A DNA stretch of 64,000 nucleotides from Balneola sp. (GTDB lineage: Bacteria > Bacteroidota > Rhodothermia > Balneolales > Balneolaceae). Location of the stretch: assembly GCA_002694685.1 (NCBI GenBank), contig NZMW01000016.1, positions 62,001 to 126,000 of the forward strand, given 5' to 3'. This document shows, one piece after another, positions 1 through 8,901 of the stretch. Each line of letters opens with the position of its first letter. Position 1 is the first letter of the stretch. A program made the translations under genes and the position numbers. Under the pieces are notes generated by a model. The model was not told the DNA's origin. It was given only the letters and a program-made list of their open reading frames with translations, and searched no databases.

Positions 1-46
1 TCACTTACTACTTTGTCACTATTAATCATACAAAAAAGACAATTCA

Positions 47-859
47 TTGTCCCAAACTAAAACAACCTACGCGGCCACACTTTACGAAGGTACTTTTTCC
101 GTTGGTCTTGACAAGAAATTTATTCGTATTGACCGGGATGATCCCCCTAATAAAGGAGCGCTCAAGCTTTCCCTGAATCCGGTTTTGATTCATACTACAG
201 ACAAAAACATCCTTTTCGATTGTGGAATTGGTGAATTTGGCGAGGACACCGGGCCAGATACCATCAGAGAAAACCTTGAGGACCATGGACTCACCGAGTT
301 CGACATCACCGACATCTTTTTAAGTCATCTTCATTACGATCACATTGGCGGATTAGCCCATCGTGAAAATGGATATTGGGAACTGACTTTCCCTGAAGCC
401 AAACTCTGGGTTTCCCAAAAAGGCTGGGAAAAAGTAATGGGCAAAGATGAATGGTACGATGAAGAAAAAACGGCATTTATTTCATTTATTGATGCTAAGG
501 CTGATCTCCATTTTTTGGAAGAAGAAGACCAACCATACCCCGAAATGTCGGTTAAAAAAATTGGTGGACATACTGAATTTCATCAGGTGCTTCTTTTTGA
601 TGATGGTGATAAAAAATACATGCAGGCCGGTGATGTCATTGGCACAAAAGGCGCCATCAACCGTACCTATGCCGCTAAATACGATTTCGAACCTAAAGTC
701 AGCCAACAAAAACGTGAAGAATTATCGAAACTGGCTTTTGATGAAGGATATACTATTTTGGCCTATCATGAAGATCGGCATCCTTTATTCAAACTCACTG
801 ATTATAACGAGAAAACCGGCTATAGCACCGAAAATATAGATTCTTATGTCCCTGCCTGA
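47..859 (+). CDS. MBL-fold metallo-hydrolase
   Basis: Cytoplasmic metallo-beta-lactamase-fold hydrolase of 270 residues; the substrate cannot be read from sequence. The dinuclear metal set looks complete: HLHYDH at residues 94-99, H175, D196 and H241. No signal peptide is visible. The first usable start is TTG at 47, because an in-frame stop lies at 23-25 and there is no ATG near it. The gene overlaps the next one by 14 bases, so the two are probably co-transcribed. Lactonases and other small-ester hydrolases share this layout, so I name only the family. Family call is firm; function unknown. Confidence 0.88.
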   Translation: MSQTKTTYAATLYEGTFSVGLDKKFIRIDRDDPPNKGALKLSLNPVLIHTTDKNILFDCGIGEFGEDTGPDTIRENLEDHGLTEFDITDIFLSHLHYDHIGGLAHRENGYWELTFPEAKLWVSQKGWEKVMGKDEWYDEEKTAFISFIDAKADLHFLEEEDQPYPEMSVKKIGGHTEFHQVLLFDDGDKKYMQAGDVIGTKGAINRTYAAKYDFEPKVSQQKREELSKLAFDEGYTILAYHEDRHPLFKLTDYNEKTGYSTENIDSYVPA

Positions 860-1637
860 TTACATTTCAAGCATCAAAAATTTCCTTACCGAAAATGGAT
901 TTCCCGAGCAGATTGATTCTGCTGTGATACTGGGATCCGGATTAGGCACCTTTGGAGATCATATTCAAAATGCTACTTCCATAGCCTATGAAAATATTCC
1001 TGACTTTCCTCACTCAACAGTTATTGGACACTCCGGTGCTCTTATTTTTGGTGAAGTTGGAGGAAAATCAGTCTTGGCTTTTTCTGGCCGATTCCATCAT
1101 TATGAAGGACATGATTTTGCAAAAACTGTACTTCCCGTACAGCTTGCACACGCTTTTGAAGTTGAGAGACTAATTATCTCAAACGCCGCTGGAGGCATTA
1201 ATCTCCGGTATCATGTTGGGGATTTGATGATTATAGACAGCATTATTAAACAATACATGATGGTTTCGGAACCAGCGATAAATACCTGGAGTTCTAACTT
1301 TGAAGCATATGCTCAGGAAGTAAAAGCCATAGCCAGAGATCTAAATATTGAAACTCAGATGGGAACCTACCTTTATGTGAAAGGCCCAAATTATGAGAGC
1401 AAAGCTGAAATCCGAGCCTTCCGGAAGATGGGTGGTGATGCGGTTGGAATGAGTACCGCCCCAGAACTTATCGAAGCCGCTAAACTGGGTGTGAAAACGG
1501 CCGCTGTATCACTCATAACAAATGCGGCAGCAGGGGTCATCAACCAAAAACTTGATCATGCTGAAGTGAAAGAAGCCGCCGATCAGAAGAAAGATGTATT
1601 TGCTAAACTGGTAAAGGGTTTGATTCAGGAATTTTGA
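846..1637 (+). CDS. Purine-nucleoside phosphorylase
   Basis: Trimeric-type (PNP/MTAP family) purine-nucleoside phosphorylase of 263 residues. It splits purine (deoxy)nucleosides with phosphate to give the base and (deoxy)ribose-1-phosphate in purine salvage. Visible family motifs are VILGSGLG near residue 28 (phosphate loop), GRFHHYEGHD, NAAGGIN, GPNYES, and SLITNAAAG, where the Asn that contacts the base lies in ITN. The length matches the family. The ATG lies inside the 3-prime end of the MBL-fold gene in another frame, so translational coupling is likely. An adenosine kinase at 46.6-47.6 kb and PurA at 35 kb are other purine genes in the window but are not linked to it. Confidence 0.95.
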   Translation: MSLPDYISSIKNFLTENGFPEQIDSAVILGSGLGTFGDHIQNATSIAYENIPDFPHSTVIGHSGALIFGEVGGKSVLAFSGRFHHYEGHDFAKTVLPVQLAHAFEVERLIISNAAGGINLRYHVGDLMIIDSIIKQYMMVSEPAINTWSSNFEAYAQEVKAIARDLNIETQMGTYLYVKGPNYESKAEIRAFRKMGGDAVGMSTAPELIEAAKLGVKTAAVSLITNAAAGVINQKLDHAEVKEAADQKKDVFAKLVKGLIQEF

Positions 1638-1696
1638 ATAATTGAATTTTAGCTTACCGGATTCACTCAGACAACACTTTAGAATATCATGTTCTT

Positions 1697-1725
1697 GTTC
1701 TGTACGCTCAGTGCGGAACGATGAG
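1697..1725 (+). repeat. Degenerate REP-like palindrome
   Basis: Between convergent genes. The arms GTTCTGTAC and GTGCGGAAC are an imperfect inverted repeat around GCTCA, followed by GATGAG. It resembles the perfect copy at 36236-36260 (arms GTTCCGACGC and GCGTCGGAAC, tail GAGG). A wider pairing of TGTTCT (1690-1695) with AGAACA (1742-1747) encloses it. Relationship to the other copies is inferred by eye. Confidence 0.45.
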
Positions 1726-1768
1726 TACGACTCAAGAACTCAGAACATTTGGGCAAGTGGAATTAAGA

Positions 1769-2644
1769 CTAGTCAAATTCATCACACCCTGGTTGGTAAT
1801 ACTCTTCGCTGAAGTCTTGATTACTAGTGAGAAACTCTTCATCATCCCAAATAGAGGCTATTTTTAAGTCTCGACTTTCATCATCTATATAAAGGATTTC
1901 ACCTAACTTGTTGATCCAGCTGCTTGAGGTTGAGACAAACATACACGGGGCGTAAAAATCATCGACAATGTTAATTTCATTCACCCCCTCCGAAGTATTA
2001 ATCAGGTAAAATTTCTCCGAACAAAAGTCTTCGCAAGAGCTTAGTAAAAGATTGCTTGAATCTACCCAAGCCACAGCATCAAAATCGTTCCCGGGGACAC
2101 TGTAGATGTTTTGCTCTACCCATCGCTTGTTTTCATCTGCTTCCCAAAAAGCGATATCAACCGTACAATCAGTGCGAGTCTCGAGTACGGCCAAAGCACT
2201 CCCATTAATGGATGGAATTACATTTATGGTTTGAAAATTTCCTATTTTATCTTTGCAGATTTTAGAGTCCTTTGGCGAAAAGGTTTCTTGTAACACACCG
2301 GTAACTGCGTCTATTAAATGGTATTTGTCTGATATTCTGCCGGATACAATATAACCGGCCTCTTTCATGTAGAATAACTCTTCCCCGAAACCTTCAAAAC
2401 TATTGTAAATCTCGAAGTCTCCACTAAACTCTTCATCAGTTAAAAATATCGAATACTGTTCATTCTTGACATCGCCTCCGTCAGGATAATTTCTTTTGTA
2501 CTCATACCGATTCAGGATATAAGCTATTTCAGTGTTATCCTCACTCCAAACTGGTGAAGAAATTCTCTCTTTCTTTTTCCAATTTGCACAAGACCCAAGC
2601 AGAATGGCAGTTAAAGCATAAATAAGTATAGATTGATTTTTCAT
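1769..2644 (-). CDS. Putative lipoprotein of unknown function
   Basis: A 291-residue exported lipoprotein: hydrophobic N-terminus followed by a lipobox LGSC with C19 as the lipidated residue. I do not recognise the mature part. Its opening segment, SSPVWSEDNTEIAYI, reads like one blade of a TolB/WD40-like beta-propeller (PxWSxDGxxIAY), and later segments with AVAWVDSSNLLLSS-like pattern could be further blades; this is a guess. It has an unusually good ribosome binding site for this window, AAGGGAGGT, a few bases before the ATG. It is a single gene, convergent with the nucleoside phosphorylase. It is rich in Asp, Glu and aromatic residues. Confidence 0.7.
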   Translation of the reverse strand: MKNQSILIYALTAILLGSCANWKKKERISSPVWSEDNTEIAYILNRYEYKRNYPDGGDVKNEQYSIFLTDEEFSGDFEIYNSFEGFGEELFYMKEAGYIVSGRISDKYHLIDAVTGVLQETFSPKDSKICKDKIGNFQTINVIPSINGSALAVLETRTDCTVDIAFWEADENKRWVEQNIYSVPGNDFDAVAWVDSSNLLLSSCEDFCSEKFYLINTSEGVNEINIVDDFYAPCMFVSTSSSWINKLGEILYIDDESRDLKIASIWDDEEFLTSNQDFSEEYYQPGCDEFD

Positions 2645-3064
2645 ATCAATACCTCCCTTAATGATTAGTTTACAGGAGAAAAGGTGGATATTTGTTTGTA
2701 CAAATCGATAAGCTACCCGCCAGAATGTAGTCGAAAATATACTTTAGAATACCGTTTGAACAAAACAGTTCTTCCCATATTTCTATCAAAATAACCGTTC
2801 TAATCCTTCAGAAAGCCTTTGTGAAAAGCATGGCCAGACTGTTGCACTTTTATACTCTTTCTAATTGTACCGAACGCCCCGTTGGGTACAAAAAAGCGAA
2901 CCACCGGGTCCGTATAAAAAAATTGTAAGCAATACTCATCCCATCGCTCTTAAAGAGAAAAAGACGGTGAGTCGTAGCCGATATAAACTCCACGAAGAAC
3001 ACTATCCTTATTTTAATCTGTTTTATCTAACAGAGACCATTCTATTTAGCTCGTACATTTTAAA
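2645..3064. other. 420-bp intergenic stretch
   Basis: No gene is supported here. The first 20 bases hold the ribosome binding site of the lipoprotein. At 2867-2889 there is an inverted repeat, GTACCGAACG and CGTTGGGTAC, with one mismatch around CCC. An open frame of 105 codons on the plus strand (2865-3182) runs into the exported-protein gene on the other strand and has no family-like features, so I treat it as chance. I saw no tRNA or terminator with a T-run. Confidence 0.5.
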
Positions 3065-3589
3065 TCAATTCATACTCTTTTTTAGCCGAAGACCAATTTC
3101 ACCAATTCTGTTAAATTCTCTATCCAAAATCAGACTAGATGGACTCTTACTAGGCCCTGTTCCAGATTTCTTTGGAGTATAAATAACAAGATATTTGTCA
3201 TCAGCTTTGTAATAGATTCGATTAAACTTCTCCATAAGGGCTCTGTTTTTCTTCTTGGCATCTAAAGTGTTTGAAATTTTATTACATATATTTGAATCTG
3301 CTATTTGTATAACACCCTTATCCTTCCAATATGAACGAAGATAGCTGGGTAAATCAGGTTTTTGTCGTAAGCTTTCAATACTAATTTTGTTTTTATCAGA
3401 TGAATATATGTTTAAGCCAAATTCAATCCTTTCAGAATCTAATTCAGGATTGGCAAGTAATAATCCATGTATTATGAAAATACTTAAGTCATCAATCTCA
3501 GGACATATATTTTCAGAAGATTGTGCGTGTGAGGTTTCAAATCCTTTAAGGAATATTAGAAAGATGAAGAGTGTTATTTGCAATTTCAT
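3065..3589 (-). CDS. Exported protein of unknown function
   Basis: A 174-residue protein with a clear Sec signal peptide: basic start MKLQ, a phenylalanine/leucine-rich core, then probable signal peptidase I cleavage after SHA near residue 22. The mature part is about 150 residues, lysine-rich towards the C-terminus, with two cysteines (CPEID near 29 and ICNKI near 102) that could form a disulfide in the periplasm. I do not recognise the family. It stands alone between two minus-strand genes with large flanking gaps, and its base composition is A+T-rich compared with the neighbouring pccB-like gene. Confidence 0.65.
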   Translation of the reverse strand: MKLQITLFIFLIFLKGFETSHAQSSENICPEIDDLSIFIIHGLLLANPELDSERIEFGLNIYSSDKNKISIESLRQKPDLPSYLRSYWKDKGVIQIADSNICNKISNTLDAKKKNRALMEKFNRIYYKADDKYLVIYTPKKSGTGPSKSPSSLILDREFNRIGEIGLRLKKSMN

Positions 3590-3620
3590 GGTATCGTTTC
3601 TTAGTCATTTGATCTAGCTT

Positions 3621-3648
3621 CCTCATTCCCAACGAGGTCAATGGGAAC
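3621..3648 (-). repeat. REP-like palindrome, second degenerate copy
   Basis: Read on the minus strand this is GTTCCCAT, eight bases, then TTGGGAATGAGG. The TTCCCA/TGGGAA arms (3626-3631 and 3642-3647) pair perfectly and the 3-prime tail ends in GAGG, as in the copy at 36236-36260. It lies downstream of the carboxyltransferase start-to-stop direction and upstream of the exported-protein gene. Confidence 0.45.
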
Positions 3649-3702
3649 AAGGAGAACTAGTAAATATTGAACTCAACCATTTATCACATCATCAACTCTC
3701 AA

Positions 3703-5253
3703 TTACAACGGCAAATTATCGTGCTTTTTCTTAGGCACGGAATCTACTTTGTTGTGCGAGACTTCAAGTTGTTTAATCAGCTTCGCCCGGGTTTCTGAAG
3801 GCAGAATCACATCATCAATAAAACCACGACCGGCTGCAAGATATGGATGGGCAAAGTTTTCACTATACTCATCTTCCAGCTCTTTTTGTTTGGCTTCGGG
3901 TTCATCGGCTTTTGCAATTTCTTTTCGGAAGATGATTTCAACTGCACCTTTGGTTCCCATTACCGCAATCTCGGCTGTTGGCCAAGCCACGTTATAATCT
4001 GCGCGGATGTGCTTAGAGTTCATTACGTCATAAGCTCCACCGTAGGCCTTACGGGTGATGACGGTCATTTTTGGTACGGTTGCCTCACAAAAAGCATAGA
4101 GCAGCTTAGCACCGTGTTTAATGATTCCATTCCACTCCTGATCAGTTCCAGGTAAGAAACCAGGTACATCTTCGAATACCACCAGTGGGATGTTGAAAGC
4201 ATCACAGAACCGAACAAATCGAGCTCCCTTCAGGGAAGCATCAATATCTAACACTCCTGCAAGCGAAAGCGGCTGATTTGCAACCACGCCAACGCTGCGT
4301 CCACCCAGGCGAGCAAACCCTACTACAATATTGTCAGCATAATTTTCATGGACTTCATAAAACGAATCTTTGTCCATAATACCAGCAATCACATCATGAA
4401 TATCGTACGGCTTGTTAGGGTTGAGCGGCACTAAATCTTCCAGTGCTTTTGCTTTGGCAGAATCTGGTTCTTTGGATTCTATCATTGGTACTTTTTCCTC
4501 ACAATTCTGAGGAACATACTTCATCAACTGCCGGATATCATTCAGGCAAACCGCATCGTTTGCACTCGAAAAGTGAGCTACTCCAGATTTAGTACTGTGT
4601 GTTGAAGCTCCCCCCAACTCTTCGGATGTCACCTCTTCATGGGTAACTGTTTTTACGACGTTAGGTCCCGTCACAAACATGTAGCTGGAATCTTCTACCA
4701 TAAAAATAAAATCGGTAAGGGCAGGACTATAAACAGCTCCGCCGGCACATGGCCCCATTACTGCTGAGATCTGCGGAACAACTCCGGATGCCATACTATT
4801 TCTCCAAAACACTTCAGCATATCCACCCAAAGAAGAAACTCCTTCCTGAATTCGAGCCCCTCCGGAATCATTCAAGCCAATGATAGGAACACCATTTTTC
4901 ATGGCTAGATCCATAATCTTACAAATTTTCTCGGCGTGGGTTTCTGACAAGGAACCTCCAAAAACTGTAAAATCCTGACTGAAAACATAGACGGGTCGGC
5001 CGTGAATTTTAGCATGACCGGTAACAACCCCGTCACCTAAATACTGTTGTTCATCTAACCCAAAAGCTGTGCTGCGATGTGTTACGAATTTATCAATTTC
5101 GTCAAAAGAACCTTTATCGACCAGCAGATCAATTCGTTCACGGGCAGTCAGCTTGCCTTTATCGTGCTGTTTCTCGATACGAGCTTCGCCTCCACCTTTT
5201 AATGCTTCTTCCCGTAGTTTTTGCAGCCGTTCTACTTTCGGATTCGATGCCAT
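3703..5253 (-). CDS. Acyl-CoA carboxyltransferase, PccB type
   Basis: Carboxyltransferase (beta) subunit of a biotin-dependent acyl-CoA carboxylase, 516 residues, the usual length for PccB. It moves CO2 from carboxybiotin to an acyl-CoA, most likely propionyl-CoA, giving methylmalonyl-CoA. Motifs seen include [61 protein letters not shown] and, in the C-terminal half, [11 protein letters not shown]. The Asp in GGAYD is the position that, in Streptomyces PccB, favours propionyl-CoA over acetyl-CoA; applying it here is inference. It starts 15 bases after the acidic unknown protein ends, so they are probably one operon. No biotin carboxylase or carrier gene is nearby; those subunits must be encoded elsewhere. 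Confidence 0.93.
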   Translation of the reverse strand: MASNPKVERLQKLREEALKGGGEARIEKQHDKGKLTARERIDLLVDKGSFDEIDKFVTHRSTAFGLDEQQYLGDGVVTGHAKIHGRPVYVFSQDFTVFGGSLSETHAEKICKIMDLAMKNGVPIIGLNDSGGARIQEGVSSLGGYAEVFWRNSMASGVVPQISAVMGPCAGGAVYSPALTDFIFMVEDSSYMFVTGPNVVKTVTHEEVTSEELGGASTHSTKSGVAHFSSANDAVCLNDIRQLMKYVPQNCEEKVPMIESKEPDSAKAKALEDLVPLNPNKPYDIHDVIAGIMDKDSFYEVHENYADNIVVGFARLGGRSVGVVANQPLSLAGVLDIDASLKGARFVRFCDAFNIPLVVFEDVPGFLPGTDQEWNGIIKHGAKLLYAFCEATVPKMTVITRKAYGGAYDVMNSKHIRADYNVAWPTAEIAVMGTKGAVEIIFRKEIAKADEPEAKQKELEDEYSENFAHPYLAAGRGFIDDVILPSETRAKLIKQLEVSHNKVDSVPKKKHDNLPL

Positions 5254-5268
5254 AAATATCTCTATTGG

Positions 5269-6900
5269 TTAGGTTTTATATTCGTCAAAATAAGATTGTA
5301 GCCGGTCGGTAAAATCTACAGCTACTTCAGATGTCATATCTACATCATTGGTAGAAAATACATTCTTTTCTATAAAATCTGTGGCTTTATCCCAGTTTTC
5401 CAACTCTTGAATAGCGCCCAAGGCTTTGGTGTATTTTTTGTCAGAACCTTTAAAAATTTCTTCAACAAAAAAGCCTTCATTATTGATCATAAAGTCTTTC
5501 AATTCAGGAACTGTGTCTTCATCTGTGTCTTCTTCATCTACAATATCTTCTACCAATGTTTCTTCGTCTATCAACTCATCTTCATCGGCATCCTTAGATC
5601 CCATCAATATATCCATTTGGTCGGGACGGAGAAACTGTTGCCACATTTGTGATTTCTCCTCTTCTTCACTCTCTTCAGCTAAAGATTTTTCGGGTTCCTC
5701 TCCCATCATTTCCCCTAGTATGTCTTTCTCTTTCTTTGAGTCTTTTTTAGGGGCAGATTTAGACTTTGCCTTCTTCTTGGTCTTTTTAGCTTTTATTTCC
5801 TGTTCTTCTTTGGAAAGGTTTTTAAACGAATGAGCGGCTTGATCCAAAACGGTTACCAGGTTCTTACGGAATTTTTTAATCTCATCCGTTTGGTCTCCAT
5901 GCTTCAGTGATTCTGAAATTTTATCGGCATCAGGCACTTCTTCAAATTCCTGGAAAATCGACTTATCATCTTGCTCTGTTTTAAATAAAGCATTGAAAGA
6001 TTCTTCATCGGTCATTTGAGGATCATCTTCATTATAATCCCCAAAAAAGCTGTCTAATAACCGCTGTTCTTTTTCGTCAATTTCTTCCACTTCCTCTTCA
6101 TCAGGATCATCAAAACGATTTTTCTGTGCAACCAACTCTGCTCGAAACTGATCCCGGAATTTCTCTTGCAGTTTCACATCCAATAAATCAGGATAGGATA
6201 AAATTTCTACGAAGCGTTCTTTTGTGATTGCTTCATCCAGCTCATTAAATGCTTTAGCGGTCAGGTATAATCCTTTGTCCTCAAAGAATAACTGTATGAG
6301 CTTTGCATCAATTTTACCTCCAAACAGCGTGAAAAGTAGTTCCAAAACCTGAGCCCAGTCTTTGGCTGTGTAAGATGAAACTAGATTAGCATCCAGATTA
6401 TGAATAAGCAGCTTACAGCGTTTTTTCTCAAGCGTTTCCAGCTTCCTTTTTTTCATGTAGAGCGGGATTGCACGGGCAAAATGCTTATAGATCGTCAGCC
6501 TATTGGTTCGTTGAACGAGCTCTTCATAATTCAGTTCTTCTTCCCCCTTGTAGATGTACTCTGCCATGTGCTGACGCGGTTCCAAATATACTTTCACGAT
6601 CTCAGTCATTACCCGGCTGGTAACAACATAAAATTTATCTTTGGGAAGTCTGGAGTTTGCAAAAAGAGCCTGCTGAAAATCTTTCCAGGTATCTTTGACC
6701 ATCTCCTGGTCAATATTAGCCCACTCTGTCTCATCGAGTGTGAACTCTTTTTTCAGCTTCTCATTGATCTCGATACGAATTCGCTCAACAATAAAAGAAG
6801 GAAATCCCGCTGAAAGACAGTCTTTCAGGGTATAATATGGCTTGTCGGACTTAACCGCGCCAATCAGCCTATCGATAATTTCTTCTACTTCTTGATGCAT
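5269..6900 (-). CDS. Large acidic protein of unknown function
   Basis: A 543-residue protein I do not recognise. Residues 1-260 look globular and helical, with many Lys/Glu-rich amphipathic stretches. About residues 265-330 are strongly acidic (runs such as DDPDEEEVEEIDE), about 365-400 are a lysine-rich segment (KKTKKKAKSKSAPKKDSKKE), and about 410-480 are again acidic (EESEEEEKSQ and DEEDTDEDT). The C-terminal 65 residues look folded. There is no signal peptide or membrane segment, so it is cytoplasmic. It lies immediately upstream of the carboxyltransferase on the same strand, with a 15-base gap. The alternating acidic and basic tracts suggest a disordered scaffold or binding protein, but no function can be assigned. 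Confidence 0.8.
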   Translation of the reverse strand: MHQEVEEIIDRLIGAVKSDKPYYTLKDCLSAGFPSFIVERIRIEINEKLKKEFTLDETEWANIDQEMVKDTWKDFQQALFANSRLPKDKFYVVTSRVMTEIVKVYLEPRQHMAEYIYKGEEELNYEELVQRTNRLTIYKHFARAIPLYMKKRKLETLEKKRCKLLIHNLDANLVSSYTAKDWAQVLELLFTLFGGKIDAKLIQLFFEDKGLYLTAKAFNELDEAITKERFVEILSYPDLLDVKLQEKFRDQFRAELVAQKNRFDDPDEEEVEEIDEKEQRLLDSFFGDYNEDDPQMTDEESFNALFKTEQDDKSIFQEFEEVPDADKISESLKHGDQTDEIKKFRKNLVTVLDQAAHSFKNLSKEEQEIKAKKTKKKAKSKSAPKKDSKKEKDILGEMMGEEPEKSLAEESEEEEKSQMWQQFLRPDQMDILMGSKDADEDELIDEETLVEDIVDEEDTDEDTVPELKDFMINNEGFFVEEIFKGSDKKYTKALGAIQELENWDKATDFIEKNVFSTNDVDMTSEVAVDFTDRLQSYFDEYKT

Positions 6901-7038
6901 AACTCAATTTACAATTTTGCTAAAAATAAAGCCTACCGACTCGCAATACAATTAAGGATTTATATAAATGTTTATCGTTTGAAATTTTAGAATTTTAAAC
7001 CAGATTCTTATTTACCATAAACTTGCTACCTTTAAGGC

Positions 7039-7650
7039 ATGATTTCACTACAAGCCGACCAACTTGCTAAAAAATTTAACGCTCATTCTATTTTCTCAGA
7101 CCTGAGTTTTTCTCATTCTGAGGGAATCTTGGGTGTATCCGGAGCAAATGGAAGCGGAAAATCTACCTTATTAAAATGCCTTTCCTATTTACTTCGCCCA
7201 AACTCCGGAGATATAATCTGGAAAAAAGATGAACAAATCATGAACCAAAAAGAGGTAAAAGCTCATATTGGTTATGCTGCTCCTTACATAAATCTTTATG
7301 CTGAGTTATCGGTTTTTGAGAATTTGAAATTTTTGGTTGAAGCTGGAGGCATACCAGCAAAAACGGGTGAACTTATAAATCTGCTTGAGAGAGTTCAGGT
7401 CCCTCACCTTAAAGACCAGCTTTTTGGGAGCCTTTCTACAGGACAACAACAAAGGGCTAAACTCGCAGCTTCTCTGGTTCGAAACCCAAAAATCCTGATG
7501 CTTGACGAACCCGGTTCTAACCTTGATGAGAAAGGACACGCTCTTGTCTCGACAATTGTGAAGGAAGCTTCAGCCTCAGGTGCCCTTGTTTTCCTGGCTT
7601 CAAATGATCCCAACGAAATTAGTTTATGCGATTCGGTTATAGAGTTATAG
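7039..7650 (+). CDS. CcmA-like ABC transporter ATPase
   Basis: ABC ATP-binding subunit of 203 residues, close in size and style to CcmA, the ATPase of the haem exporter used in cytochrome c maturation. Walker A is GANGSGKST (35-43), the signature is LSTGQQQR (132-139) and Walker B is ILMLDEP (152-158). The Q-loop is probably the segment GYAAPYINLYAELSV. The H-switch position reads ASND: Asn189 sits where most ABC ATPases, including E. coli CcmA, have His. No permease (ccmB) or other cytochrome c genes lie beside it. It is divergent from the acidic-protein gene, and a TACCTTTA box at 7026-7033 ends five bases before the ATG. Confidence 0.8.
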   Translation: MISLQADQLAKKFNAHSIFSDLSFSHSEGILGVSGANGSGKSTLLKCLSYLLRPNSGDIIWKKDEQIMNQKEVKAHIGYAAPYINLYAELSVFENLKFLVEAGGIPAKTGELINLLERVQVPHLKDQLFGSLSTGQQQRAKLAASLVRNPKILMLDEPGSNLDEKGHALVSTIVKEASASGALVFLASNDPNEISLCDSVIEL

Positions 7651-7738
7651 TGTATTGAAGTTTTAAACAGTTAAGACGGCTACACATTAAATCTTTAACA
7701 CATTACTAACTTTACTCTCAACTTTGTCGCAATTCCTT

Positions 7739-7761
7739 TAACTTTGTTGAAGAAATTCAAC
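7739..7761 (+). promoter_or_regulatory. Possible minus-7 box and leader hairpin
   Basis: TAACTTTG at 7739-7746 fits the Bacteroidota minus-7 consensus TAnnTTTG and lies 42 bases before the aminopeptidase start. It overlaps a small perfect hairpin, GTTGAA-GAAA-TTCAAC (7746-7761), with a GAAA tetraloop. I found no convincing TTG minus-33 element at 19-21 bases, so the promoter call is weak. Confidence 0.3.
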
Positions 7762-7788
7762 GCCTAATTTCCAACTATACATTCCTAT

Positions 7789-8889
7789 ATGATTTCACAA
7801 AACGATCAAGAACTCGCAAGCCTGATTCTCAACCACAGTACAGAAGTCGAGAAAGGTGACAATGTGATGGTTCAGCTTATTGGTTTAAATGGTATTGACT
7901 TACTTCGGGCTTTGGTGGAACAGATCCGCGAGAAAGATGCTCATCCCTTTATCAAGATTGAAGATGCCGAAACACAGCGAATCCTGATCGAAAATGGAAA
8001 TGAAGAATTCTGGAAAAATCAGGCTTCTGTAGATCAGCTCCCACTTATGAAGCAGATGGATGCTTTTATTGGAATTCGCGCTTCACAAAATATTTATGAA
8101 AACTCACTGGCTAGTAAAGAAGCAAACAAAGCCTATTCTGAGCACTTTCTAAAGCCGGTTCACTTTGATGAACGCGTCAACAATACCAACTGGTGTATTA
8201 TGCGCTACCCTTCTCCGGCTTTTGCGATGAATGCCAAGAAACCAACCAGTTCTTTTGCTGAATTCTATTACAACGCTTGTCTGGTTGATTACGGACAGCT
8301 TGAACAAGCCATGAAGCCTCTTGAAAAAAGGCTCCGTGCTACCGATGAAATTCACCTTAAAGGCGAAGGAACCGACATCAAATTCTCAGTGAAAGGACAA
8401 AATTGGGTTCCTTGTTTTGGAAAACGAAATATTCCCGATGGGGAATTATTCACATCACCAGTCATTGATTCTATAAACGGGGTGATTTCTTATGCGCCTT
8501 CCGTATATCAGGGCAAGCCTTTTGAGTTTGTGAAGCTGGAAGTAAAGGATGGCGTTGTGGTTGATTTCGATTCCTCCAACAACGAAGCACTTAAAGATAT
8601 TTTAGACACCGATGAAGGAGCTCGGCGTTTTGGTGAATTCAGCTTTGGCCTGAATCCGGTTATCGAAAGTCCGATGTACGACATTCTTTTTGATGAAAAG
8701 ATATATGGTTCTAATCACCTCACTCTTGGAAAAGATTATGAAGTAGCACCAAACGGCAACTCCAGTAACATCCACTGGGATCTCGTTTGTATTGGCGCCA
8801 ATGTGTACTTAGATGGTGAGCTCGTTCGTGAAGGACGGAAGTTTGTTGTGGATGACCTGAAAGGACTCAACCCTGAAGAACTGCTTTAA
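7789..8889 (+). CDS. M29 family aminopeptidase
   Basis: Metallo-aminopeptidase of the M29 (AmpS/AmpT, thermophilic aminopeptidase) family, 366 residues, cytoplasmic. It removes N-terminal residues from peptides using two divalent metal ions. The ligands can be placed from the known T. thermophilus enzyme: E219 (IPDGELFTSP), E283 (RFGEFSFG), H310 (YGSNHLTLG), H329 and D331 (IHWDLV). Overall length is somewhat below the typical 400-410 residues, but both the N-terminal alpha/beta part and the catalytic part are present. The membrane-bound LuxR-type gene follows after 12 bases on the same strand. Confidence 0.9.
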   Translation: MISQNDQELASLILNHSTEVEKGDNVMVQLIGLNGIDLLRALVEQIREKDAHPFIKIEDAETQRILIENGNEEFWKNQASVDQLPLMKQMDAFIGIRASQNIYENSLASKEANKAYSEHFLKPVHFDERVNNTNWCIMRYPSPAFAMNAKKPTSSFAEFYYNACLVDYGQLEQAMKPLEKRLRATDEIHLKGEGTDIKFSVKGQNWVPCFGKRNIPDGELFTSPVIDSINGVISYAPSVYQGKPFEFVKLEVKDGVVVDFDSSNNEALKDILDTDEGARRFGEFSFGLNPVIESPMYDILFDEKIYGSNHLTLGKDYEVAPNGNSSNIHWDLVCIGANVYLDGELVREGRKFVVDDLKGLNPEELL

Positions 8890-8901
8890 TCCTAGTATAT
8901 A

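Noticed and set aside
2865-3182. Plus-strand open frame of 105 codons in the 2.6-3.1 kb gap
   Set aside because: Its second half lies antisense to the exported-protein gene, the composition is not protein-like and no start site or family motif is seen.
5426-5833. Serine-rich plus-strand frame inside the acidic-protein gene
   Set aside because: Ser runs are the antisense shadow of Asp/Glu codons; there is no independent support.
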